DNA of 20,365 nucleotides from Candidatus Saccharimonadota bacterium (GTDB lineage: Bacteria > Patescibacteriota > Saccharimonadia > Saccharimonadales > SZUA-47). Both the position numbers and the translations under genes were made by a program. The stretch covers positions 1-20,365 of the forward strand of contig JAGONL010000005.1 of assembly GCA_017993025.1 (NCBI GenBank). Reading direction: 5' to 3'. Positions 7,107 to 13,305 of the stretch are shown in pieces. Below the pieces are notes generated by a model. That model was not told the DNA's origin and did not search any database. It saw only the letters and a program-made list of their open reading frames with translations. Numbering within the stretch: position 1 is the stretch's first letter; each line of letters opens with the position of its first letter.

Positions 7107-7790
7107 ATGACTGCCTATTTTCATACAAAGACATATAAAGCTAAAAATTCGAAAAAGATTATGTTCTTTTTCCCGGCCGGATTTACAAAAATGTGGCAAT
7201 ACCGGTGGACTGTTTTTTTAATAAATAGAATGGGAATTACAGTGATAGGTTTTGACTTTGCTTGGAGAAGTGCAATTAGAGAATATGATTTTAATGATTT
7301 TATAGACTTAATAAAGCAGGTAGACAAGACTGTTGATGAAGTTATTTCAAATAATTCAATTGAAGTTGAGTATTCAGTATTAGGACTGAGTTTTGGTTCA
7401 GTCCTATCACTATACACAGCTAAAATGCACGAAAACATAAAATCAGTTATATTGTTTGTACCATACAGAACCCTGTCGCATTTATTGTGGACGCATAAAC
7501 CATCAAGACCTTTCATTGAAACACTTATGCAGAACGGACTTAAAACAGAGAAGGAATTAGAGAAGTTAACGTTACCGGTCGAGACACTGTATCAATTAGA
7601 AAAACTTAAAGATAGAAAAATTGTAAGTTTTCTAGGCAAGAGTGACAAAATTGTTTTTGATGGAGCAAAGCTCGTTGATGCTATAAAACAAGAAGGAATA
7701 GATGCGACTTTTTATGAGTCACGATTTGGACATTTTGGTACGTCTGTATTGGGTATTTTACATAAAAGTAAATGGGATAAGGTGTTTTAG
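7107..7790 (+). CDS. Alpha/beta hydrolase family protein
   Basis: A 227-residue soluble-looking protein. LGLSFGSVLSLY contains the nucleophile elbow GxSxG (Gly93-Leu-Ser95-Phe-Gly97). A candidate acid is Asp180 in FLGKSDKIVFDGAK, and a candidate histidine is His209 in SRFGHFGTSV; together with Ser95 they occur in the order Ser-Asp-His expected of the fold. An early strand plus oxyanion region (KIMFFFPAGFTKMW) also fits. Substrate cannot be predicted. The gene follows the SKH-tail gene by 23 nt, has no Shine-Dalgarno site, and appears more AT-rich than the ruv genes. It is the last + strand gene before the structured tRNA region. Confidence 0.75.
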   Translation: MTAYFHTKTYKAKNSKKIMFFFPAGFTKMWQYRWTVFLINRMGITVIGFDFAWRSAIREYDFNDFIDLIKQVDKTVDEVISNNSIEVEYSVLGLSFGSVLSLYTAKMHENIKSVILFVPYRTLSHLLWTHKPSRPFIETLMQNGLKTEKELEKLTLPVETLYQLEKLKDRKIVSFLGKSDKIVFDGAKLVDAIKQEGIDATFYESRFGHFGTSVLGILHKSKWDKVF

Positions 7791-7799
7791 ATAACGACT

Positions 7800-7990
7800 G
7801 TGAGACTTGCCCACGTTCCGCGATCACTTTCAGCTACCCCGACTTTAGAATGACTATATTGAGACTTGGTCACCTTTGGCGACCCCGAAACTACATCTTT
7901 GAAAACAAGTTTTCAAGAGTAGGTTTCCTTGCAAACTGCCACTGGCAGTTTTCACTCACGACACCTGACGGGTGTCGTGGTCAAGTATCA
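7800..7990 (-). ncRNA. Unidentified structured non-coding region next to tRNA-Lys
   Basis: No credible protein is encoded here. Several inverted repeats occur in a row: 7957-7965 with 7971-7979 (9 bp, perfect); 7933-7940 with 7944-7951 (8 bp, perfect); TTGAAAAC/GTTTTCAA around 7899-7916, enclosed by GAAAC/GTTTC; and GGTC..GACC at 7867-7883. The last pairs better as a minus-strand RNA, where one mismatch becomes G-U. On the minus strand, TTGTTT, 16 nt and GATACT (plus-strand 7984-7989) could be a promoter starting just before the first hairpin. The minus-strand 3' half repeats a CGGGG...CAAGTCTCA block twice. I do not recognise tmRNA, RNase P, SRP or 6S RNA. Strand and boundaries are tentative. 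Confidence 0.35.
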
Positions 7991-8011
7991 CTGAAGACAA
8001 TACAAAAACAA

Positions 8012-8031
8012 AACCGTCCAAAAGGACGGTT
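8012..8031 (-). terminator. Rho-independent terminator of tRNA-Lys (bidirectional shape)
   Basis: AACCGTCC (8012-8019), a 4-nt loop and GGACGGTT (8024-8031) form a perfect 8-bp hairpin. On the minus strand it is followed by TTTTGTTTTTG, directly downstream of the tRNA 3' end. On the plus strand it is followed by CTATTTTT, so it could also stop transcription coming from the left. Confidence 0.8.
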
Positions 8032-8038
8032 CTATTTT

Positions 8039-8115
8039 TGGAGGGTCCAGTGAGACTTGAACTCACGACACCCTGCTTAAAAGGCAGGTGCTCTAACCAG
8101 CTGAGCTATGGACCC
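8039..8115 (-). tRNA. tRNA-Lys (anticodon UUU), CCA encoded
   Basis: The minus strand folds as a complete tRNA: acceptor GGGTCCA/TGGACCC, U8, D stem GCTC/GAGC with GG in the loop, anticodon arm CCTGC-CTTTTAA-GCAGG with TTT at positions 34-36, variable loop GTGTC, and T arm GTGAG-TTCAAGT-CTCAC. The 3' CCA is encoded at 8039-8041. The discriminator base is U73, which is unusual for a lysine tRNA, where A73 is normal. It decodes AAA and AAG. A terminator follows directly. A possible promoter upstream on the minus strand (TTGTTT...TAAACA near 8140-8165) lies inside a long hairpin and is uncertain. Confidence 0.95.
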
Positions 8116-8130
8116 GTCGTCAGTGTGTGA

Positions 8131-8190
8131 TGGTTGTTTAGTCGCAGTGTCAGCAAAACAAGTTTCCTGCCACTGTTGACTACCCAACCA
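8131..8190. repeat. Long interrupted inverted repeat upstream of tRNA-Lys
   Basis: Paired blocks in order: TGGTTG/CAACCA (8131-8136, 8185-8190), TAGTC/GACTA (8139-8143, 8078-8082 plus 100, i.e. 8178-8182), CAGTG/CACTG (8145-8149, 8171-8175), GCA/TGC and AAA/TTT at the tip. About 22 base pairs in 60 nt. It lies 15 nt before the tRNA 5' end on the minus strand and could be a structured RNA or a DNA cruciform. The apical sequence AAAACAAGTTT also appears at 7903-7913. Confidence 0.6.
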
Positions 8191-8203
8191 AGCCACTTCC
8201 TCT

Positions 8204-8231
8204 CGATTTCGCGAATCCTCTCGCAAAATCG
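8204..8231. repeat. Second hairpin upstream of tRNA-Lys
   Basis: CGATTT, C, GCGA, a 6-nt loop, TCGC, A, AAATCG (8204-8231). On the plus strand there is one C-A mismatch; on the minus strand the same position becomes a G-U pair, giving 11 continuous pairs. That asymmetry favours a minus-strand RNA. No U tract follows, so it is not an obvious terminator. Confidence 0.55.
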
Positions 8232-8268
8232 GAAAGCTACACTAGCTACGATAATTATAAATTTTTAA

Positions 8269-8376
8269 GTAACAGGGGTCATTATCCGTCAAAATGACGC
8301 AAAAGTCAATGTTACGGAGTACTATTGTAACAGAGGTCATGTTATTATAAGTGTATAAATACTGAACTAAATGGAG
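8269..8376 (+). promoter_or_regulatory. yebC upstream region: direct repeats, hairpins, -10 and SD
   Basis: A 14-nt direct repeat GTAACAG(G/A)GGTCAT occurs at 8269-8282 and 8327-8340 with one difference. Between the copies are CGTCA-AAA-TGACG (8287-8299) and TGTTAC (8310-8315), which can pair with GTAACA in either repeat copy. A -10-like TATAAA lies at 8354-8359, and GGAG at 8373-8376 is the ribosome site 6 nt before the yebC ATG. The spaced repeats could be a regulator binding site or a switchable leader; neither is demonstrated. Confidence 0.4.
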
Positions 8377-8382
8377 TTTAAT

Positions 8383-9087
8383 ATGTCCGGACACAGTAAA
8401 TGGTCAACAATAAAGCGGGAAAAAGGCGCAAAAGATGCAGCCCGTGGTGCTGTGTTTACTAAACTTGGCAACATGGTTGCTTTGGCTGCCCGTGGTGGCG
8501 CCGACCCGGCCATGAACCCTAGCTTAGCGCTTGCTATTGAAAAGGCTAAAGCCGCCAATATGCCGAACGTCAATATCGAAAGAGCTATTGCGCGTGTTAG
8601 CGATAAAAACGCCGCACAACTTCTGGAGGTAATGTACGAAGGCTACGCCTCTGGTGGAGTTGCTGTGCTTGTTGAATGCGCAACAGATAATATTAACCGC
8701 ACATACCCTGAAGTTAAAACAGCTTTCAATAAAACTGGCGGAGCAATCGCAGATAAAGGTTCTGTGGCTTTTCAGTTTACCCGTAAAGGATACATTAGGT
8801 TGGATGAGACTGGCGAAGACGCCTTAATGCAAGTCCTAGAAGCTGGTGCGGAAGACGCAGTGGAAGAAGACGGCGGTATGGACGTATACACCGACTCTAA
8901 AGATTTAGGCAAAGTGCGTGAGGTTTTAAAAAACGCTGGACTTAACATAAAAGAATCCGAACTTATCTACCTGCCAAACACGAAAGTAGAAGTTGAAAAC
9001 GAAGAAACCCTGGGCAAAGTCTATCGATTACTTGAGACACTTGAAGACCTTGATGATGTAGTGGCAACCCACACAAATTTGGCATGA
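8383..9087 (+). CDS. yebC: YebC/TACO1 family translation factor or transcriptional regulator
   Basis: From the ATG at 8383 the protein starts MSGHSKWSTIKREKGAKDAARG, matching the nearly invariant YebC start (M-GHSKW--IK). An in-frame ATG at 8371 would add four residues (MEFN) but lies within the GGAG ribosome site, so 8383 is preferred. The 234-residue length is normal. Other family blocks are ANMPNVNIERAIAR, YEGYASGGVAVLVECATDNINRT, FNKTGGAIADKGSVAFQF and the GAEDAVEEDG segment. Family members bind DNA as regulators (YebC/PmpR) or help ribosomes through proline stretches (TACO1/YebC2). The gene lies upstream of ruvC as in many bacteria, and overlaps the next gene by 4 nt (ATGA). Confidence 0.95.
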   Translation: MSGHSKWSTIKREKGAKDAARGAVFTKLGNMVALAARGGADPAMNPSLALAIEKAKAANMPNVNIERAIARVSDKNAAQLLEVMYEGYASGGVAVLVECATDNINRTYPEVKTAFNKTGGAIADKGSVAFQFTRKGYIRLDETGEDALMQVLEAGAEDAVEEDGGMDVYTDSKDLGKVREVLKNAGLNIKESELIYLPNTKVEVENEETLGKVYRLLETLEDLDDVVATHTNLA

Positions 9088-9449
9088 TACAAGTTCAAAA
9101 AAAACTAATCAATCTAGTATTATTTACACTTTTCATATGCACTACTTATTACGTTAATATGAATATCGAAACTATTAAGGTTATTGCGCCTGCAGGATGT
9201 CCATCTTGTCTTTGTATGAATGTACCTACATGTGGAGATGTAGTTATCGTAGATCGAGGTGCTCCCTTCGTGAATAAAAGATTTCTAGGAGACTCTGAAT
9301 ATGTAGAAGAGCCATATTTATCGAGTTATGGCGGTGAAGAGTATAATAGGCAATTTCCTCTAGCTTATGTTGGAAATACACTTCTTTTATCTTTTGTTTA
9401 TTTTGGGATTTATAAAGTAAAAAGTAGTATATTGCGATCCCGGAAATGA
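9084..9449 (+). CDS. Two-span membrane protein with cysteine-rich loop
   Basis: A 121-residue protein of unknown family. Hydrophobic segments at about residues 8-25 and 94-111 flank a polar loop that is probably outside the membrane. The loop carries Cys39, Cys42, Cys44 and Cys50 in GCPSCLCMNVPTCGD, which could form disulfides or bind a metal. Overlaps of 4 nt with both yebC (upstream) and ruvC (downstream) show that it belongs to their operon and was not acquired with its own promoter. Its relation to recombination is unknown. Confidence 0.7.
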   Translation: MIQVQKKLINLVLFTLFICTTYYVNMNIETIKVIAPAGCPSCLCMNVPTCGDVVIVDRGAPFVNKRFLGDSEYVEEPYLSSYGGEEYNRQFPLAYVGNTLLLSFVYFGIYKVKSSILRSRK

Positions 9450-9919
9450 AAATATTAGGGATTGATCCAGGTAGCGGAATAATTGGCTTTGGTTTAATTG
9501 AAAGAAAATCAAACCCAAAACTTGTTGACGCAGGTGTTATTAGGACAACTATTGGCGATACTGACGCCGATAGACTAGTGGAGCTATACGTTTCTATAAA
9601 AGAGCTTATAACTGAGATGAAACCAGACGTTGCATGTGTAGAGAAGCTGTTTTTTGCACAAAATGTCACAACTGCTATGAAAGTATCACAGGCCAGGGGA
9701 GTAATTTTGTTAGCACTAGCAGAGCAGGGGATACCGATATTCGAATACACTCCACTGCAGATAAAAATGGCGATGACGGGGTACGGTAAAGCCACCAAAG
9801 CACAAATTCAGGAAATGGTACGAGTGCAATTGGGGTTGAAAAACAAACCAAAACCGGACGACTGTGCAGACGCTCTAGCTTGTGCCCTGACTCACACAGC
9901 GTCAATTCAAACACACTAG
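9446..9919 (+). CDS. ruvC: Crossover junction endodeoxyribonuclease RuvC
   Basis: A 157-residue Holliday-junction resolvase. ILGIDPGSGIIGFGLIE places the first catalytic aspartate at Asp7; Glu66 lies in ACVEKLFF; the C-terminal pair is Asp139/Asp142 in PDDCADALACAL, one residue later than in E. coli numbering (138/141). FFAQNVTTAMKVSQARGV is the conserved DNA-contact segment. It acts as a dimer on junctions delivered by RuvAB. The ATG overlaps the stop of the preceding gene (ATGA). A small ORF and ruvA follow in the same direction. Confidence 0.96.
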   Translation: MKILGIDPGSGIIGFGLIERKSNPKLVDAGVIRTTIGDTDADRLVELYVSIKELITEMKPDVACVEKLFFAQNVTTAMKVSQARGVILLALAEQGIPIFEYTPLQIKMAMTGYGKATKAQIQEMVRVQLGLKNKPKPDDCADALACALTHTASIQTH

Positions 9920-9955
9920 CTATAAACTATCAGTTGTATGCTGTAAACTGTAAGT

Positions 9956-10123
9956 ATGATAGTTGGAAACCATCTCACACCCTATTTCTTACTGCAAAAC
10001 GTATTTGCTGAACAATTTAATCTTTTTGCTTCGCACCATGTTTTAAAATATGCTTTGTCACAAGAAAAATTTAATTGTTCTACCAAAGTACATTTTTCGT
10101 TTAAAGAAAAGGGTATAAGATGA
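9956..10123 (+). CDS. Possible 55-residue ORF coupled to ruvA
   Basis: An ATG at 9956 opens a 55-codon frame ending in TGA at 10121-10123, sharing ATGA with the ruvA start. This overlap is the same coupling used elsewhere in the operon and is the chief reason to list it. A TAAACT at 9944-9949 lies 6 nt before the ATG. The peptide is Phe-rich (MIVGNHLTPYFLLQ...FSFKEKGIR), matches no family I know and has no clear membrane span. It may be a translational-coupling leader or an open frame by chance. Confidence 0.35.
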   Translation: MIVGNHLTPYFLLQNVFAEQFNLFASHHVLKYALSQEKFNCSTKVHFSFKEKGIR

Positions 10124-10695
10124 TCTCCAGGTTACGAGGGGAAGTTATAGAACACGAGGGAACCCTGGTGGTTATTGAGTGCGCTGGGGTTGGGTATGGA
10201 GTACATGTATGTTTTGACGAGCAACAAAGGCTTAGTCTTGGTTCTAAGTGCGATTTATTTATAGCAGAGCAAATAAAAGAAGATGCGCATGAACTATTTG
10301 GTTTTTCTAAAAAATCACGCAAAGATTTGTTTAGACTACTAATTGGTGTTAACGGTGTTGGGCCAAAAGCAGGTATGGCGATTTTGAATATAGGTTCCGA
10401 GGGTCAAGTTCGCTCCGCAATTGCTAGTGGCGATACTAAATTTATTTCAGGCGCTCAAGGTGTTGGTAAAAAAGTCGCTGAGAGAGTAGTTGTTGATTTA
10501 AAGAACAAAGTCGGTCTAGAGGCCAGCGCTTCAGCTACAGATTTTCTTGGCGACGCAAATATAACAGATGAAGCAGTAGAAGCATTAATATCACTTGGAC
10601 ATAGTCCCCAGACAGCTGTGGAATTGCTTAGGGGAATAGATAAAAAACTTTCAACAAACGACAGGATAAAACAGGCATTGAAGGTAGGTAGGTAA
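10120..10695 (+). CDS. ruvA: Holliday junction branch migration protein RuvA
   Basis: 191 residues, normal for RuvA. The N-terminal OB fold ([30 protein letters not shown]) is followed by two helix-hairpin-helix motifs, seen as [16 protein letters not shown] and [20 protein letters not shown]. The C-terminal domain III ([23 protein letters not shown]) contacts RuvB. The tetramer binds four-way junctions and loads RuvB hexamers. The ATG sits in an ATGA overlap with a short upstream ORF, and the stop overlaps the ruvB start by one base. Confidence 0.96.
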   Translation: MISRLRGEVIEHEGTLVVIECAGVGYGVHVCFDEQQRLSLGSKCDLFIAEQIKEDAHELFGFSKKSRKDLFRLLIGVNGVGPKAGMAILNIGSEGQVRSAIASGDTKFISGAQGVGKKVAERVVVDLKNKVGLEASASATDFLGDANITDEAVEALISLGHSPQTAVELLRGIDKKLSTNDRIKQALKVGR

Positions 10696-11741
10696 TGGCA
10701 ATAGAACGTATAGTTGACCCTACACAGGATGACGACGATTCTGTTCAGGACGAACAGCGAATTGAAAATATTCTGCGTCCCACTAGTTTTTCAGATTATG
10801 TTGGACAGGAAAGAATTAAAAAAATTCTCCAGGTGTCGATTGATGCGGCTAAAAAACGCGAAGAACCGCTAGATCATATTCTGCTTTATGGCCCTCCAGG
10901 ACTTGGCAAAACTACTCTAGCCAACATTATTGCCCGCGAAATGGGAGCGCAAATTAGGGTTACAAGTGGTCCGGCCATAGATAGAGCAGCAGACCTTGCC
11001 AGCATTCTTACAAATCTCGGCGAGGGTGATGTTTTGTTTATAGATGAGATTCACAGACTTAATCGCTCTGTAGAAGAAGTTTTATATTCTGCTATGGAAG
11101 ATTACGCAATTGACATCATGCTTGGTAAAGGGCCAAGTGCCAGAAGTCTGCGACTTGATGTGCCTAAGTTTACATTAATAGGCGCCACAACCCGTACAGG
11201 AGCTCTAGCAGCACCTCTGAGGGATAGGTTTGGTATGTTACACCGTTTGGAATATTACAACCCTGAAGAGATTGCAAAAATAGTAAACCGCTCCGCAAAA
11301 ATACTCAACACTGAAATACACCCAAAAGCTTCCAAAGCGCTTTCAGTTAGGTCAAGATTAACGCCGCGTATTGCTAATAGACTACTTAAACGGGTTAGAG
11401 ATTATGCAGACGTCAACGGTGACGGCATAATTGACACCGAGATAACTAATAAGGCACTTGATTTAATGGAAGTGGATTCTATGGGTCTAGACCCAGCTGA
11501 TAGGTTGTTGCTAGCGGCAATTATCGACAATCACGGTGGTGGCCCTGTTGGTCTAAACACCCTAGCTGCAGTTTTAGGTGACGAAATAAGCACAGTTGAG
11601 GATTTCTATGAGCCATACCTTATGCAAATCGGATTTTTAGAGAGAACTCCTAGAGGCCGAAAAGCAACTGCAAAGGCCTACGAACATATGGGAAAAAAAG
11701 TAGCTGAATCAAGAGACAATCCACAAGAAAAACTGCTATAA
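10695..11741 (+). CDS. ruvB: Holliday junction branch migration ATPase RuvB
   Basis: 348 residues. Walker A is GPPGLGKTT at 66-74, Walker B is LFIDEIH at 114-120, sensor 1 lies in [12 protein letters not shown], and the arginine finger region follows in PLRDRFGM. The winged-helix C-terminal domain ([20 protein letters not shown]...[18 protein letters not shown]) is complete. The acidic N-terminal lead ([14 protein letters not shown]) is slightly longer than in E. coli. It is a hexameric DNA motor working with RuvA and RuvC. The start codon overlaps the ruvA stop (TAATG). The final codons overlap a TATAAT box that may serve the next gene. Confidence 0.97.
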   Translation: MAIERIVDPTQDDDDSVQDEQRIENILRPTSFSDYVGQERIKKILQVSIDAAKKREEPLDHILLYGPPGLGKTTLANIIAREMGAQIRVTSGPAIDRAADLASILTNLGEGDVLFIDEIHRLNRSVEEVLYSAMEDYAIDIMLGKGPSARSLRLDVPKFTLIGATTRTGALAAPLRDRFGMLHRLEYYNPEEIAKIVNRSAKILNTEIHPKASKALSVRSRLTPRIANRLLKRVRDYADVNGDGIIDTEITNKALDLMEVDSMGLDPADRLLLAAIIDNHGGGPVGLNTLAAVLGDEISTVEDFYEPYLMQIGFLERTPRGRKATAKAYEHMGKKVAESRDNPQEKLL

Positions 11742-11742
11742 T
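11734..11742 (+). promoter_or_regulatory. Extended -10 box at the end of ruvB
   Basis: TGCTATAAT, with TATAAT at 11737-11742 spanning the ruvB stop codon. No good -35 is present (GACAAT at 11715-11720, 16-nt spacer). It could give a leaderless transcript beginning near the ATG at 11753, allowing the next gene to be expressed apart from ruvB. Confidence 0.45.
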
Positions 11743-11743
11743 A

Positions 11744-12403
11744 ATGTCCAATATGCACAAGCGATCTAATTCAATGGAGCAAGTTGACCCAGATGAGGTT
11801 AAGCTTGGCGACACCCATAAACACCCCTTGGGTATCATCATGTTGTACATACAGGTTGGCGTAGGGATGGTTTTTGCTATTGGACTCGCTTACTTTTTGC
11901 TCCCAAGAGTCTTAGAGGATACAGATACTGCGTTTTTTATTGGTAATATTTTTACTATCGCTTCTGTTTTAGTGGCTTTTATTGTACTTACTATTTCTAC
12001 TATTATTTATAAAGAAAATCGTATAATTATCACAGACAGAAACGTTACTCAAGTTTTGCAGTTTGGTTTATTTAGCCGAAAGGTGTCACAACTAAATATC
12101 AATAACGTAGAAGATGTTACAGCGATTAAGCGGGGAGTATTACAAACATTTTTTAATTACGGTACGCTTAATATTGAAACAGCTGGTGAACAAGTTAACT
12201 TTCATTTTTCATATTGCCCTAATCCAGATTATTTCGCAAAAATTATTCTTGATGCACGTGAGCAAGTGCTGGGTCAATTTGCGAATGACGACGATGCTCA
12301 AACTGTAAAGACACGAAAGCTAGCAAGTAACAACTCGCCATCAGCAGAAGCCATTAAAGATATCGGCGCAGAAACTGTTAAACAAGCGTCGTCAAATAAT
12401 TAA
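11744..12403 (+). CDS. PH-domain membrane protein (bPH_2/YdbS-like)
   Basis: A 219-residue protein with two membrane spans (about residues 29-52 and 63-88) followed by a bacterial pleckstrin-homology domain: KENRIIITDRNVTQVLQFGLFSRKVSQLNINNVEDVTAIKRGVLQTFFNYGTLNIET is the typical bPH_2 pattern. The C-terminal about 45 residues are polar and low-complexity. The role of the family is unclear; some members affect membrane stress or transport. Two starts are possible. ATG 11744 suits read-through from ruvB, while ATG 11753 (MHKRSN) suits a leaderless transcript from the TATAAT at 11737. The stop overlaps that of the convergent pilus gene. Confidence 0.8.
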   Translation: MSNMHKRSNSMEQVDPDEVKLGDTHKHPLGIIMLYIQVGVGMVFAIGLAYFLLPRVLEDTDTAFFIGNIFTIASVLVAFIVLTISTIIYKENRIIITDRNVTQVLQFGLFSRKVSQLNINNVEDVTAIKRGVLQTFFNYGTLNIETAGEQVNFHFSYCPNPDYFAKIILDAREQVLGQFANDDDAQTVKTRKLASNNSPSAEAIKDIGAETVKQASSNN

Positions 12404-12711
12404 TCCGTGAAAGGGTTATTTCTGGTTGGGTCAAACTGGGAATTTACTTCAACTTGTTTGTCGTCTTGAGTCGGTGCAAATAATGCTAGTGTTGATTCAT
12501 CTATCTGCTTATATTTAATTTTTAGTGTTTCCTCTGCATATCTATCTTCGTTCCGGGGTATGTCAATAAAGGATTGGGTTTTTATTAAGGCAAAAGCAAT
12601 AGCAGTACCTAAAATCATAAATAACAAAATAAAGCGATGTTTCGTGATTAGTCCTACTCCGGTGTCGCCAAATATTTTGAGTTTTCCTAATTTTGCTTTA
12701 ATGTCTTCCAT
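12400..12711 (-). CDS. Small single-span membrane protein at the end of the pil operon
   Basis: 103 residues: a short cytoplasmic lead, one membrane span at about residues 27-44 (FILLFMILGTAIAFALIK) and a polar remainder ending NPFTD. It lies 9 nt after pilO, where pilP usually stands, but it lacks a visible lipobox and I see no sequence reason to call it PilP. An AAGGA ribosome site lies 7 nt before the ATG. Likely an accessory component of the type IV pilus alignment complex, inferred from position only. Its TAA overlaps the TAA of the opposing PH-domain gene within TTAA (12400-12403). Confidence 0.7.
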   Translation of the reverse strand: MEDIKAKLGKLKIFGDTGVGLITKHRFILLFMILGTAIAFALIKTQSFIDIPRNEDRYAEETLKIKYKQIDESTLALFAPTQDDKQVEVNSQFDPTRNNPFTD

Positions 12712-12720
12712 GTTAATTCC

Positions 12721-13305
12721 TTATGGTTTTAAAAACGCTACTAATGATAAACTGACTGTGCTTATTTGGCCGGGAGCAATCTTGTTTGGAGTAATTTGTA
12801 AATCTTCAACCTGTACCAACCTACCATTATTTTCAATTTCTTTTAGGAATAGTAGTAGCTGATCAAAACTAATTTCTTGAACTGATATTGAAAAAGGGTA
12901 TGTATAAACACCAGGTACGTCTTTAGATTGCTCTGTACCTGACAAGTCTGATGTTTCACCATCACCAGCAAAAGTTAAAGCACCAATGTTTGCCTGGGGT
13001 ATGCCAGCCTCTGCTGTAGCGGTATATAGTATATCTACAACAAGTTTTTCCTGTTGTTTTTCTTTCGGCAGTAGAGTATCCAGTAAGCTTTCCGCGTTTG
13101 TGGACAAAGAAGTACTTTGTTTTGCTTTACTTAAAGCAGCAAGTTTAGCCTGAACAATATCGTAATCTGTTTTTAGGTTTGAAACAGTGTCTGCCTTGTT
13201 TTTGAGCTGAGTATCACCCCAGTAAAACGCACCAGCTATACCGCCAAACGACAATATTGTTACTGCTATCATGACGTAGAAGAATTGTTTAGGTCCAATT
13301 TTCAT
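12721..13305 (-). CDS. pilO: Type IV pilus inner-membrane protein PilO
   Basis: 194 residues with one N-terminal span (about 8-28), a coiled-coil stretch (about 32-62: KNKADTVSNLKTDYDIVQAKLAALSKA) and a ferredoxin-like C-terminal domain (YPFSISVQEISFDQLLLFLKEIENNGRLVQVEDLQI). This layout and the location directly after pilN fit PilO, which forms heterodimers with PilN and links the cytoplasmic PilM ring to the outer parts of the machine. The ATG overlaps the pilN stop by 4 nt. Primary sequence is weakly conserved in this family, so the call rests largely on architecture and gene order. Confidence 0.85.
   Translation of the reverse strand: MKIGPKQFFYVMIAVTILSFGGIAGAFYWGDTQLKNKADTVSNLKTDYDIVQAKLAALSKAKQSTSLSTNAESLLDTLLPKEKQQEKLVVDILYTATAEAGIPQANIGALTFAGDGETSDLSGTEQSKDVPGVYTYPFSISVQEISFDQLLLFLKEIENNGRLVQVEDLQITPNKIAPGQISTVSLSLVAFLKP

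Noticed and set aside
7800..7990. tmRNA, RNase P RNA, SRP RNA, 6S RNA or group I intron
   Set aside because: None of their diagnostic core sequences is present. A TATAGTC near 7850 on the minus strand resembles a group I intron element, but no partner core sequence was found.
7850..8053. 67-codon ORF across the structured region
   Set aside because: It runs through several perfect hairpins and the tRNA terminator, has an odd composition and no promoter or ribosome site; most likely chance.
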